64,000 nucleotides of DNA from Dokdonella sp. (GTDB lineage: Bacteria; Pseudomonadota; Gammaproteobacteria; Xanthomonadales; Rhodanobacteraceae): positions 248,001 to 312,000 of the forward strand of contig JADJQH010000001.1 of assembly GCA_016712865.1 (NCBI GenBank). The letters are read 5' to 3'. The position numbers and the translations under genes were made by a program. Positions within the stretch are counted from its first letter, which is position 1, and every line of letters starts with the position of its first letter. The notes below the pieces were generated by a model that worked only from the letters and a program-made list of their open reading frames with translations, was not told the DNA's origin and made no database searches. This document shows, one piece after another, positions 52,353 to 64,000 of this stretch.

Positions 52353-52566
52353 CGTGCAGTTGCAAAGCACGCTCACGTGCCCGGCATGCGGGCACCAGGC
52401 GACCGAAACCATGCCCACCACGGCGTGCCAATTCTTTTACGAGTGCTCCGCCTGCCATACCCTGTTGCGCCCGAAGACAGGTGATTGCTGCGTGTTCTGT
52501 TCCTACGGCACGGTGCCGTGCCCGCCCATCCAGCAAAACAATTCCTGTTGCGGCAATACAGGTTGA
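52345..52566 (+). CDS. GDCCVxC-domain protein (copy 2)
   Basis: A 73-residue cysteine-rich protein with TCPACGH, CSACHTLLRP and GDCCVFCSYGTVPCPPIQ, ending NSCCGNTG. It starts at one of two adjacent GTGs (52342 or 52345) inside the end of merP. It is close to copy 1. Its stop lies only 6 bp from the stop of tnpA on the other strand. Confidence 0.85.
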   Translation: MADVQLQSTLTCPACGHQATETMPTTACQFFYECSACHTLLRPKTGDCCVFCSYGTVPCPPIQQNNSCCGNTG

Positions 52567-52572
52567 CGCACG

Positions 52573-55533
52573 CTACGCCGCCAGGGCGAGCTCGATTTCG
52601 TACGGCTCCGGAAGCGCGTCCACATCGATCAAGTAATCGCCGAAGCGCTTCACATGGCTGGTCACATAGGGACTGAGTGCAGCCACGTCCTCCTGGGTGA
52701 TCTTCCAGCCTGCTCGCATAAGCGTCTTGATGATGCGGGTCTGTTCGACCACGTTATGAAAGATGACGGCGTTGGCGACCAAGTCGTTGTACTTGACTGC
52801 CTTCTCCTGTTCGAGCGGATCGTTGTCGGCGATCACGCCCTCTCCGCCGAAGAAGAAATACTTGGAAAACCCGTTATAGGCTTCGACCTTGTTGGTGGAG
52901 GCCGTGATCTGCTCGCGCAACTCTCGATCGGAAATATATTGCAGCAGGAACAACGTGCGCACTGCGGCACCGAGTGCCCGGAAGGCCTGGTACAGCCGGT
53001 TCTTGCGGCTGTAGTTGCCCAGCTTGCGCAACAACGTCGACGCCGCGATCTTGCCGGACTTGATCGACAGCACTACCTGCATCAGATCCTTCCAGTGGGT
53101 CTCGATCAGATCCCAGTCCACGTCTTCCCGGAACAGCGCGTCGATGTGCTCGTAGCGGCTGTCCTCCTCCGGACGGAAGAACCGGTAATCGCGCCAGTTG
53201 CGGATGCGCGGCATCAGCTGGATGCCTAGCAGGTGCGACAGACCGAACACCGGTAGCGATTGTCCCTGGGTATCGGCGTGGACGGTGTCGGGTTGGATGT
53301 CGGAGGTGTTCTTCAGCAGCCCGTCGATGATGTACACCGCTTCCCAGACGCCGCACGGGATAAAGTGGCTGAAGAGCGCTACGTAGGTGTCGGACACGTG
53401 GTGATAGGCAATGCCGCCGTAGCCGCCATAACGGATGTGGTACGACGCCAGCAGGTTCTGATCGTACAGGTCGTACTTGGTGCCGTCGGCGGCGGCGCGC
53501 TTGCCATCACCCCAGAATTTGGGGAGCTGCAGGCCGGCATAGCTGTTGATGATGTCGCGACAGGCCGCTGCGAGCTTGTTCGAATCCACGTGGCGGCGAT
53601 TGACGAACGACAGCATGTGCGCAGAAGCGGCGCCGCGCAGGTGCCGTGCGGCTTGGGCCGGCCCGAGGTTGCAGCCATAAGTGAACGCCGTCAGCACGTA
53701 GCGCTCAGTCGGCTGGTCGACCTTGGCATCGGAGCCAGACAGTGGCCCGAAATGCCGCGTCCAGCGGGTCCAGTGGGCCACATCGCACAAGATCTCGATG
53801 ACGCTGCGCTCGCGCAGACGTTGGAGGATCGCGGTCTCCAGGGCGCGGGCGCCGCTGCTCATGTCCTTGGCCTTGTGGCGTTTGAGTACCGGCAATCCAT
53901 CTTCGCCGATGATCACCTGGCCGTTCTCCAGATAACCCTGATCGGTCAGGTCCGCGACCTGTATCAGCTTGGACTGCAGCGCATTGACGAAGCCCACGGC
54001 CGAGGCGGGCAAGCCCACCTGGCGACAGTAGTCGTCCAGCAGCGGTTCGCACTGCTCCCAAGGCAGCAACTGCTCGCGGTAATCGGCGTAGGTTTCCGAA
54101 CCGCGCACGGCCACGTCGCCGGACTTCAGCTCGTTGGCCAGTGAGGAGAACACGCACACCTCGAACAGACGGCGGTGGACGCGTTCCTCGCCCTGCTCGG
54201 TGCGGTGGGTGATGGTTTTTCGCCAGAGGTGTGTCGTGAACGCCAGATCGACCGGTTCGTCGAGCCAATCGCCGCGGGTACGCTCCTGCGACAGGATCAG
54301 CTCGATGGCATCCATCAACGAACGGTCTTCGGTGGTGGATTCCAGGTCCAGCATGCGCACCATGCGCAGGATCGTGGCGCGGTGGCTCTTGTAGAACGGC
54401 CACAGCAGCGGCAGATGGTTGTCGCCGCTATGGGCGGCGATGGCATCGCAATCGGCCTGCAGGGTCTGGACGCCCCCGCGTGTGCTGACCAGGCGGCGGA
54501 TTTCCCGCCCCGCGTCGGTGTCGCCCGGGTGACGATCGAGCACCTGGATCACATCCGACATCGTGGCCACGATGGCCTCGGTCTTCTCGCGGTAGCGCGC
54601 ACGCAACCGCTCCAATTCCTCCTTGCCGCGGTTGTGGAGGTTGCCCATGCGCTTGATGAACATCTCGGCCAGGTCATCGCGGGTCTGCACCCGGGCACGA
54701 TGGATCAGGCACAGCAGGAGCGCATGTCGCTTGGTCGGGCCGAAATCGCGCAGTTCAGCCGCGTCCAGCGCCCGGGCTTCGGCGGCAAAGTGCTTGCGCT
54801 TGAGTTCGGGTACGCCCTCCAAATGTTGCTCTTCGCCTACCAGTTCGCCCAACTGGGCGACATGGTCGATCAGTTCCTGGAAGTGCTGCAGCGAGGAGCG
54901 TTTTGGCAAGCGCTTGATGGCCTGCAGCGGACTCTTGATGCGAGCGTCGGTGACGACCAGCAGATCGTCCAGCCGTTGCTTCTCGTCCACCGTCAGTCGC
55001 GCGTCGATGAGGGCGAAGTAACGACCGTTGACCAGGGCGCGAATCCGGCGCGCCAAGCGGTCCAGCGCCGAAAACGCCGGCAGCTCGATGCGGTCGCGCA
55101 CGAGTTGTTCGATCGCCACATTGATCAGGTCGGCCGGGTTGTCCATGACGGCCGCGGCTTCGTGGATGGCGCGGGCCGCCACGTCGAGTCCGCCATCGGC
55201 ATAGGCCCGCACCTGCAGATAGGTCCGGATGCGCTGGAAATAGCGGTAGCGCTTGTTTGGCGCGATGTCGGCGGGCTTGATCTGGACCCGGTACCGCAGG
55301 GCATTGCGCAGGTGCCGGACGACCGCGGCGGGCACTTCATCGATTGCGGGGAAGTAGCCTAGTCGCTGGAAGGATTTCAGCAGCAGGGCCAAGGTCAATC
55401 GATGGCCGGGTTGCCGGGCGCTGTCGGTGATGAAGGCCAATTCGGCGTCGGTCGGCGTGTAGGCGGCGACGAGTTCCCGGACGACAGGGTTGCGCTTGAA
55501 TTGCGGGTACGCGGTCCGTTCGATCGACGCCAT
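52573..55533 (-). CDS. tnpA: Tn3-family transposase TnpA
   Basis: A 986-residue replicative transposase, full length for the Tn3 family. N-terminal DNA-binding part (PTDAELAFITDSARQPGHRL), then the RNase H-like catalytic region with Asp in WGDGKRAAADGTKYD, Asp in DTVHADTQGQSLPVF and Glu in NDPLEQEKAVKYNDLVAN. It starts 15 bp after the tyrosine recombinase stop and is in the same operon. Terminal inverted repeats of the transposon could not be identified; the 3' end abuts the mer cassette rather than a visible end. Confidence 0.95.
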   Translation of the reverse strand: MASIERTAYPQFKRNPVVRELVAAYTPTDAELAFITDSARQPGHRLTLALLLKSFQRLGYFPAIDEVPAAVVRHLRNALRYRVQIKPADIAPNKRYRYFQRIRTYLQVRAYADGGLDVAARAIHEAAAVMDNPADLINVAIEQLVRDRIELPAFSALDRLARRIRALVNGRYFALIDARLTVDEKQRLDDLLVVTDARIKSPLQAIKRLPKRSSLQHFQELIDHVAQLGELVGEEQHLEGVPELKRKHFAAEARALDAAELRDFGPTKRHALLLCLIHRARVQTRDDLAEMFIKRMGNLHNRGKEELERLRARYREKTEAIVATMSDVIQVLDRHPGDTDAGREIRRLVSTRGGVQTLQADCDAIAAHSGDNHLPLLWPFYKSHRATILRMVRMLDLESTTEDRSLMDAIELILSQERTRGDWLDEPVDLAFTTHLWRKTITHRTEQGEERVHRRLFEVCVFSSLANELKSGDVAVRGSETYADYREQLLPWEQCEPLLDDYCRQVGLPASAVGFVNALQSKLIQVADLTDQGYLENGQVIIGEDGLPVLKRHKAKDMSSGARALETAILQRLRERSVIEILCDVAHWTRWTRHFGPLSGSDAKVDQPTERYVLTAFTYGCNLGPAQAARHLRGAASAHMLSFVNRRHVDSNKLAAACRDIINSYAGLQLPKFWGDGKRAAADGTKYDLYDQNLLASYHIRYGGYGGIAYHHVSDTYVALFSHFIPCGVWEAVYIIDGLLKNTSDIQPDTVHADTQGQSLPVFGLSHLLGIQLMPRIRNWRDYRFFRPEEDSRYEHIDALFREDVDWDLIETHWKDLMQVVLSIKSGKIAASTLLRKLGNYSRKNRLYQAFRALGAAVRTLFLLQYISDRELREQITASTNKVEAYNGFSKYFFFGGEGVIADNDPLEQEKAVKYNDLVANAVIFHNVVEQTRIIKTLMRAGWKITQEDVAALSPYVTSHVKRFGDYLIDVDALPEPYEIELALAA

Positions 55534-55548
55534 GCAGGTCCTCAGCGG

Positions 55549-56505
55549 TCATGGGGATGGCAGTGCCGGTGCTGGCAGCCGGGCTTCGATGCGTTGGCGT
55601 GCGAACGGATCGCCGCCGTCGAGGTAACGCATGGCCGAGTGCACGTCACGCCAGCCGACGTATTCCATCAGCGCCTTGACGTCCCAGCCGTTTGCGTTGG
55701 CCCAGCCGGCGAAGCCGCGGCGCAAGGAATGGCTGCTGTAGTCCTCGGCATCGGGAAGGCCGGCAGCAGTGAACAGGCGGCGCAACAGCGGAATCAGGCT
55801 GTTGGGGTGTAGCGGCGCCTCGCTGATGCGGCCCCAGCGATCGACACTGCGGAACAACGGCCCCTGCGTCAGGTCGGCCGCGGCCGTCCATTCGGCGGTC
55901 GCTGTCACCGGACACAAACGTGACAACGCCGGCACCTTGTATGTATTACCCATGGCCTGACGGTCGCTCTTGCTGCGCGACAGGAAACAGGTCATGCCTT
56001 CGCCTGGAACCAGGCGCAGGTGTTCGACCTGCACACGGATCAGTTCGTCACCACGGAAGCCTCGCCAGAAGCCGAGCAGGATCAGGGCGCGATCACGCCG
56101 ATGGCGGAGTGCGTCCGCGCAATCACCGCGCTCCCGCGCAGTCGCAATCGCAGTGCCAAGCCAATCGTCCACCTGTGCGAGTCGGGTCAACTGCAGCGGT
56201 TCGGCCTGTTTTTCGACCGAGGGGTGAAGGGTCTGAATTCCCTTGAGCACCTTGCGCACCACCGGCGCCTTGGTCGGATCGACGAAGCCCTGTTCGGTAT
56301 GCCACTGCGCCAATGCCGCCAGACGTTGTCGGAGCGTGTTGTTCGCCAACTGGCCGGCGTACTCGGCCAGATAACGGGCCACGCTGTCGGCGGTCGCCGG
56401 CAAATGACCGCCCCATTCGATCTCGAAATGCCGCACCGCCGAAGCGTAACTGCGCTGCGTGTTTGCACGGGTCGCAGCCTCCAGGTACCGGTCCAGCGTC
56501 GTCAT
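55549..56505 (-). CDS. Tyrosine recombinase (TnpI-like) of the Tn3-family transposon
   Basis: A 318-residue tyrosine recombinase: core-binding domain (TRANTQRSYASAVRHFEIEW), Arg (GFWRGFRGDELIRV), HxxR (HSLRRGFAGW), and Tyr in SAMRYLDGGD. In the Tn3 family such enzymes (TnpI) resolve cointegrates in place of a serine resolvase. The start at 56505 overlaps the stop of the MerR-type gene as ATGA, so its translation depends on the regulator's mRNA. It is distinct from the TnpS-like enzyme at 46442. Confidence 0.88.
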   Translation of the reverse strand: MTTLDRYLEAATRANTQRSYASAVRHFEIEWGGHLPATADSVARYLAEYAGQLANNTLRQRLAALAQWHTEQGFVDPTKAPVVRKVLKGIQTLHPSVEKQAEPLQLTRLAQVDDWLGTAIATARERGDCADALRHRRDRALILLGFWRGFRGDELIRVQVEHLRLVPGEGMTCFLSRSKSDRQAMGNTYKVPALSRLCPVTATAEWTAAADLTQGPLFRSVDRWGRISEAPLHPNSLIPLLRRLFTAAGLPDAEDYSSHSLRRGFAGWANANGWDVKALMEYVGWRDVHSAMRYLDGGDPFARQRIEARLPAPALPSP

Positions 56506-56930
56506 GCGCGGCACCTGGCGTTGGTGCATTCCGACGCAGCCCCCATCTCACGCAGGGCATTGAGGATGGTGCAATGTCCACGCTCGCCGCCGGCACATTC
56601 GGCGATCACGCGTTCCAGTTCCGTGGCCATGCGGTGGAGTTCGTCGATTCGCTGGCGGATGTCGGCCAAGTGCGTGCGAGCAATCACATCGACATCGCCA
56701 CAGGACATTTTGGAGTCGTCGTCCAACCGCAGCAGGCTGCGGATTTCCTCCAGACTGAAGCCCAGTTCGCGCCCGCGGCTGATGAAGCGCAGCCGCTCCA
56801 CCTCGGCCGGGCGATAGGCGCGGTAGCCACTGGCGGTCCGTGCCGGCGGCGGCATCAGCCCGACACGCTCGTAGTAGCGGATGGTTTCCAGGTGGCAGCC
56901 GCTGGCTGCGGCGGCGTCACTGATTTTCAT
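56502..56930 (-). CDS. pbrR: PbrR/CadR-type MerR regulator
   Basis: A 142-residue MerR-family sensor for soft divalent metals. HTH ISDAAAASGCHLETIRYYERVGL; Cys77 (KMSCGDV), Cys112 (VIAECAGG) and Cys120 (RGHCTILNAL) match the metal-site cysteines of CadR/PbrR/ZntR, and Cys12 is also kept as in PbrR. Starting at 56930 gives an AAGGG site with correct spacing; the ATG at 56936 would not. It is divergent from pbrT, so Pb(II) is the favoured inducer, with Cd or Zn possible. It heads the operon containing the recombinase and tnpA. Confidence 0.88.
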   Translation of the reverse strand: MKISDAAAASGCHLETIRYYERVGLMPPPARTASGYRAYRPAEVERLRFISRGRELGFSLEEIRSLLRLDDDSKMSCGDVDVIARTHLADIRQRIDELHRMATELERVIAECAGGERGHCTILNALREMGAASECTNARCRA

Positions 56931-56939
56931 TCGCATCCC

Positions 56940-56970
56940 TTGACTCTGTAGCTACTACGGACTTTACGCT
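56940..56970 (+). promoter_or_regulatory. pbrT promoter with MerR-type 19-bp spacer
   Basis: TTGACT (56940-56945), 19 bp, TACGCT (56965-56970). The spacer holds an imperfect dyad centred on CTGTAG-cta-CTACGG-like bases (TAG-cta-CTA core). The layout fits activation by the divergently encoded PbrR-type protein. Confidence 0.8.
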
Positions 56971-57023
56971 GTGCCTTCGCTGGTGCCAACTCGGGACTGG
57001 CACATTCAGGTGTGTCCGCGCCT

Positions 57024-58985
57024 ATGTCCCGGCTTGTCGCTCTGATCCCGGTCATCTTGTTCGCCACACTCGCATGGGTGGCCGCCGCCCTTCCAGCCAG
57101 CGCCGCCGAGCCGGGCCAAGCCAATCCGCGCCAAGCCTGGCAAATGCTCGATTACATCGCGGTGGACTATGCCGGCGCGGTCCAGCACGGCCGCATCGTC
57201 GCGCCAGGCGAATACGCCGAAATGCAGGAGTTCGCCGGCGCGGTACGAACACAGCTGGCGGCCCTGCCGGTCACCCCGAAGCAGCCGGCATTGGTTGCGC
57301 AGGCCGATCGGCTAGTGGCGGCAGTGACGGCCAAGGCCGAGCCCGTGGAAGTGGCGGAGCTCGCCCGTGGGCTGGCTGACGATGTGCTGGCCAGCTACCC
57401 GATTGGAGCGGTGCCGGCTGCACCGCCCGAACCGGCCCGTGTGGCCGCTCTCTACGCTCAACAGTGTGCGGTCTGCCATGGTCCCACCGGACAAGGCGAC
57501 GGCTCAGCCGCCGCGGGTCTGGATCCCCCGCCGATTGCCTTCACCGACGCCGCCCGCGCCGCCCAGCGCACGCCGTTCGCCTTGTACGAGGTGATTTCGC
57601 AAGGCGTACCGGGCACCGTAATGGCCAGCTTTGCCGCGCTGCCCGAGAACGACCGCTGGGCGCTGGCGTTCTACGTGGGCAGCCTGGCGTATTCGCCGCA
57701 GGCGCGCGCCGACGGGGAGGCGTTGTGGCGCAAGGATGCCGAGCTGCGCGGGCGCATTCCCACGCTCGAAGCCTTGACGCGCACCAGCGAGGCCGAGCTG
57801 GCCGCTTCGGTGGGCGCCGCGCAGGCCTCGGCGATCATCGCCTACCTGCGCTCACGACCGCAGGCGGTGAACGAACCGGTCGCCGGTAACACTGGGCCGT
57901 TCGCGCTGGCGCGGCAGCGGCTGGCCGACAGCCAGCGCGTCTATGCCGCCGGCGACACTGCACAGGCCCGATCTTTGGCCTTGTCGGCCTACCTCGATGG
58001 CGTGGAACCGGTCGAGCCGACGCTGGCCACGCGCGATGCCGCTTTGATGCGGGACATCGAAACCGCCATGGCCCGGTTTCGCGCACAACTGGGCCAGAGC
58101 ACCGCACCGGCAGAGGTGTCGGCGCAGGCCGTGCAGATCACTGCGCTGTTCGATCGCGCCGAGGCGGTGCTGCAAGACACGCATACCGATACCACCACTG
58201 CCTTCCTCGGCAGTTTCACCATCCTGCTGCGCGAGGGCCTGGAAGCACTGCTGATCGTGATCGGCATGATTGCCTTCCTGCGCAAGGCCGAGCGCCGCGA
58301 GGTGTTGCCCTACGTGCATGCTGGCTGGGTTGGCGCGCTGCTGGCCGGCGCGGCGACGTGGGCGGCAGCGACCTACCTGATCGACATCAGCGGCGCCAAC
58401 CGTGAAGTGACCGAAGGCGTGTCGGCGCTGTTCGCCGCAGCTGTGCTGCTCAGCGTGGGCATCTGGATGCACCAGAAGAGCCTGGCAGGCCGCTGGCAGC
58501 AGTACCTGCACGCGAAGATGTCGGCCGTCTTGACGCGGCGCTCGGCGATCTTCCTGTTCTTGCTGGCCTTCGTCGCGGTCTACCGTGAGGTGTTCGAGAC
58601 GATCCTGTTTTACATCGCCATGTGGAGCGAACAGGCTTCCGGCGCGATCATCGCGGGCCTTGTGTCCGGAAGCGTGGTCCTCGCCGCAGTGGCGTACTGG
58701 ATGCTGCGTATGAGCAAGCGCCTGCCGATTGGCCGATTCTTCTCGATCAGTTCGATCCTGATCGCGGTACTGGCTGTAATCCTGGTCGGAAAAGGCGTCG
58801 CCGCCTTGCAGGAGGCTGGCTGGGTTTCGCAGGCCCTCATCCAGGCACCGCGCATCGAATGGCTGGGCCTGTACCCGTCCTGGCAATCGTTGCTGGCGCA
58901 GTTGGCCGTGGCGGTGGTCGCGGTGATCGGCTTCCTCTTCAACACCCGGTCCGTGCCGACACCAGCACCTACTCCAAAGCCCTGA
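57024..58985 (+). CDS. pbrT: PbrT-like lead uptake protein: cytochrome c fused to FTR1 permease
   Basis: A 653-residue protein. Signal peptide (VALIPVILFATLAWVAAALPASAAEP in two parts), periplasmic cytochrome c domain with heme site CAVCH (Cys147, Cys150, His151) and a Met in PGTVMASF, a helical linker, then an FTR1-type permease with seven membrane helices. Both REXXE metal motifs of FTR1 are present: REGLE in the first permease helix and REVFE further on. In pbr operons it takes up Pb(II). The ATG at 57024 is favoured over the GTG at 57012 because it puts the signal peptide at the N-terminus. Confidence 0.9.
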   Translation: MSRLVALIPVILFATLAWVAAALPASAAEPGQANPRQAWQMLDYIAVDYAGAVQHGRIVAPGEYAEMQEFAGAVRTQLAALPVTPKQPALVAQADRLVAAVTAKAEPVEVAELARGLADDVLASYPIGAVPAAPPEPARVAALYAQQCAVCHGPTGQGDGSAAAGLDPPPIAFTDAARAAQRTPFALYEVISQGVPGTVMASFAALPENDRWALAFYVGSLAYSPQARADGEALWRKDAELRGRIPTLEALTRTSEAELAASVGAAQASAIIAYLRSRPQAVNEPVAGNTGPFALARQRLADSQRVYAAGDTAQARSLALSAYLDGVEPVEPTLATRDAALMRDIETAMARFRAQLGQSTAPAEVSAQAVQITALFDRAEAVLQDTHTDTTTAFLGSFTILLREGLEALLIVIGMIAFLRKAERREVLPYVHAGWVGALLAGAATWAAATYLIDISGANREVTEGVSALFAAAVLLSVGIWMHQKSLAGRWQQYLHAKMSAVLTRRSAIFLFLLAFVAVYREVFETILFYIAMWSEQASGAIIAGLVSGSVVLAAVAYWMLRMSKRLPIGRFFSISSILIAVLAVILVGKGVAALQEAGWVSQALIQAPRIEWLGLYPSWQSLLAQLAVAVVAVIGFLFNTRSVPTPAPTPKP

Positions 58986-59001
58986 ATCCGAGGACATCCC
59001 G

Positions 59002-59610
59002 ATGAGCGATTGCGGTTGCCACCACGAAGCAAAAAACGCCCACGAACGCCGGGTACTGACAATCGCGCTGACGCTTAACGCCGCCATGGCGGTGATCGGC
59101 TGTGTGGCCGGTTGGATCGCACAATCCACGGGCCTGCTGGCCGATGCGCTGGACATGCTGTCCGATGCCACGGCCTATGCGATCGGCCTGATCGCCATCG
59201 GGCGTACCGCCCGTTTCAAGGCCAATGCGGCCTGGCTGAGCGGCAGCGTGCTGCTGGTGCTCGGTGTTGGCGTATTGATCGAAGTGGGACGTCGCGTGCT
59301 GCACGGCGCTGAGCCGCTGAGTGGTTGGATGATCGGCACCGCACTGTTATCGCTTGCCGTGAATGTCTACGTGCTGCGTCTACTGGCGCCGCTGAAGTCA
59401 GGCGAGGTGCATTTGCGAGCGACCTGGCTGTTTACCCGCGCCGACGTGGTGGCCAACCTCGGCGTGATTCTTGCAGGCGTGCTAGTGCTGTGGCTCGGCT
59501 CGCCCTATCCGGACTTCATCATCGGCACCTTGATCGGCCTGTACGTTATCAAAGAGGCTGTGGAAATCCTCGGTGATGCGCGCCGCGCCCAACGCGAGGC
59601 CAACGCATGA
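59002..59610 (+). CDS. Short CDF-type cation transporter without a cytoplasmic domain
   Basis: A 202-residue inner-membrane protein: a Cys/His start (MSDCGCHHEAKNAHERR), six helices, and CDF metal-site motifs LLADALDMLSDATAYAIG and WLFTRADVVANLGVILAG, with Asp in place of several usual His. The dimerising cytoplasmic domain is missing and the frame ends right after helix six, yet the gene is intact and coupled to czcC (ATGA). Such short forms are found beside pbr/czc genes. Export of Zn, Cd or Pb is inferred. Confidence 0.82.
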   Translation: MSDCGCHHEAKNAHERRVLTIALTLNAAMAVIGCVAGWIAQSTGLLADALDMLSDATAYAIGLIAIGRTARFKANAAWLSGSVLLVLGVGVLIEVGRRVLHGAEPLSGWMIGTALLSLAVNVYVLRLLAPLKSGEVHLRATWLFTRADVVANLGVILAGVLVLWLGSPYPDFIIGTLIGLYVIKEAVEILGDARRAQREANA

Positions 59611-60892
59611 CGGGCAGATGCGTGGCGCACCGCGTCCTCGTCGCGGCGATGATCGCAATCGGTAGCGTAGGAGGTGTTCAGGCCCAGCAACGCCTGACCC
59701 TGGGCGACGCCATCGCCCGCGTCGCCAGCGCGCATCCGGATATCCGCTTGATCGATGCCCGCGCGGCTGTGCTAGCAGCCGAACGCGAGCGCGCCGCGCA
59801 ACGCCCGCCGTGGACTGTCGGTGCCGAGATCGAGAACGCATTCGGCACCGGCGCGGCCCGCGGCCTGGACGAGGCCGAACTGACCCTGACGCTGGCCTCG
59901 GTGCTGGAGCGTGGCGGCAAGCTCGATGCCCGCCGCGTCCTGGCGCAGAGCCGCATCGATGCTTTGGCCGTGCAACGCGAAACGCGGCGATTGGACCTGC
60001 TTGCCGAGACGGCACGGCGCTATCTCGCCGTCGTCGCTGCCGACCATGCCCGTGCACTGGCGACACTTGATGTCGAGCAGCGCCGACGCACGGTGGCCGC
60101 CGCACGACAGCGCTTGCAGGCGGGTGCTTCGCCGGAGTCGGTGGTGCTTACCGCGCAAGCGGCGCTAGCCCGTGCCGAACTCGCCCGCGATCGCGTGGCG
60201 CAGCAGCGAACTGCGGCTCGCCAGCACTTGGCGGCATTGTGGGGCGAGCGAACCCCTGCGTTTGATGCCATTGCCGGCAATCCGTTGATCCTGCCGACGA
60301 TCGCCTCGCTGGATACGTTGACGGCTGAATTGGAGCACACGCCCGAAATCACGCAGTTCGCTGACCAGCGCCGCATCGGCGAAGCCCGTCTGCAACTCGC
60401 ACGTTCGGCAGCCAAACCGGACCTGAACTGGCAGGTCGGCGTACGTCGTCTGCAGGAGACTGATGATACCGCCTTGGTCGCCGGCCTATCGATGCCGTTG
60501 GGCAGCCGCTCTCGCGCCCAGCCGGAGATCCGCGCCGCCGAAGCGGAGTTGGAGGTGTTGTCGATCGAACGCGAGGCCAAAGGCCTGTCGCTGTACTCGA
60601 CATTGGTAGAAGCGCACGGCCGCTACACCGTGGCGCAAGCCGAGGTCGACCGCCTGCAGGACGACGTGCTGCCCAAGCTGACCCGCGCCGAAAAGGCGGC
60701 CGAGCGCACCTACCGTGCCGGCGCGATCAGTTACCTGGAATGGGCGCAACTGCAATCCGAGCAGACCGCCGCACGCCAACAACAACTCGACGTTGCGCTT
60801 GATGCGCAACGCGCCCTTATCGAAATCCAGCGACTCACCGGTCAGGCCATGGTTGCCTCGGTCGTTGGCGCTTCCTCCGGAGATTCCATCCC

Positions 60893-60896
<4 letters not shown>
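59607..60896 (+). CDS. czcC: CzcC outer-membrane efflux channel
   Basis: A 429-residue TolC-family protein with signal peptide (VLVAAMIAIGSVGGVQAQ), two repeats with long helices (LTLGDAIARVASAHPDIRL; EAELEVLSIEREAKGLSLYS) and the usual end (QRALIEIQRLTGQ). The start overlaps the CDF stop and the stop overlaps czcB, giving a tight operon. It is the outer-membrane exit of the czc complex. Confidence 0.92.

Positions 60897-64000
<3,104 letters not shown>

Overview
The window is a 64 kb accessory region of a GC-rich gammaproteobacterium. A copL-copA-copB copper cluster, a REP-like hairpin of the kind common in Xanthomonas relatives and the general style of the genes point to the Xanthomonadales (Rhodanobacter, Stenotrophomonas or Lysobacter type), but this is inference. 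Nearly all of it is metal resistance or mobile DNA, with one block of about 13 kb that has nothing to do with metals.

Layout. 1-5.2 kb: end of a heavy-metal RND efflux operon (adaptor, pump), a PII-like protein and a CzcD-type zinc/cadmium transporter. 5.4-6.8 kb: merR-merT-merP-GDCCVxC cassette with a damaged merP. 7-12.6 kb: copper cluster copL, copA, copB, a cytochrome c, an NTF2-like protein and the first 137 codons of a copper P-type ATPase. 12.6-15.1 kb: an IS21 element sitting between that ATPase stump and a DmeF stump. 16-18.4 kb: a His-tailed DMT transporter and an IS5 element. 18.4-27 kb (minus strand): a second RND operon with DUF3240, HupE and a membrane-anchor protein. 27.4-33.9 kb: cusCBA for copper/silver.

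34.2-46.4 kb (minus strand) is the standout region. It holds a compact ubiquitin-like conjugation operon (two-domain Ubl, E2-like, JAB peptidase, E1-like) followed by a HEPN-type protein. Upstream lie a sigma-factor-like gene, an HTH regulator and a large ImmA/IrrE-peptidase/UvrD-helicase/iron-sulfur nuclease fusion, then a small basic protein, a subtilisin and an AAA+ ATPase. A two-part sequence, TTTCCGATTT-N11-TGCGACTTAC, occurs with both boxes identical and with identical spacing upstream of the sigma gene and upstream of the Ubl operon. It looks like a promoter that links the two blocks into one regulon, so this is probably a defence or stress system rather than a chance cluster.

46.4-48.6 kb: divergent tnpS/tnpT cointegrate-resolution genes around a 7+7 bp palindrome. 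49-51 kb: a frameshifted PLP decarboxylase and a small membrane protein. 51.2-52.6 kb: a second, intact merR-merT-merP-GDCCVxC cassette. 52.6-64 kb: a Tn3-family transposase and tyrosine recombinase in one operon with a lead-type MerR regulator, divergent from pbrT, a short CDF protein and czcCBA; czcA runs off the right edge.

How it works together: metal ions are sensed by MerR proteins (Hg, Pb type), moved by MerT/PbrT, oxidised or bound in the periplasm by CopA/CopB, and expelled by four HME-RND pumps and CDF transporters. No mercuric reductase and no two-component sensor is present. Several genes carry single-base indels (merP, membrane-anchor gene, helicase fusion, tnpT, decarboxylase), which may be real decay or read errors.
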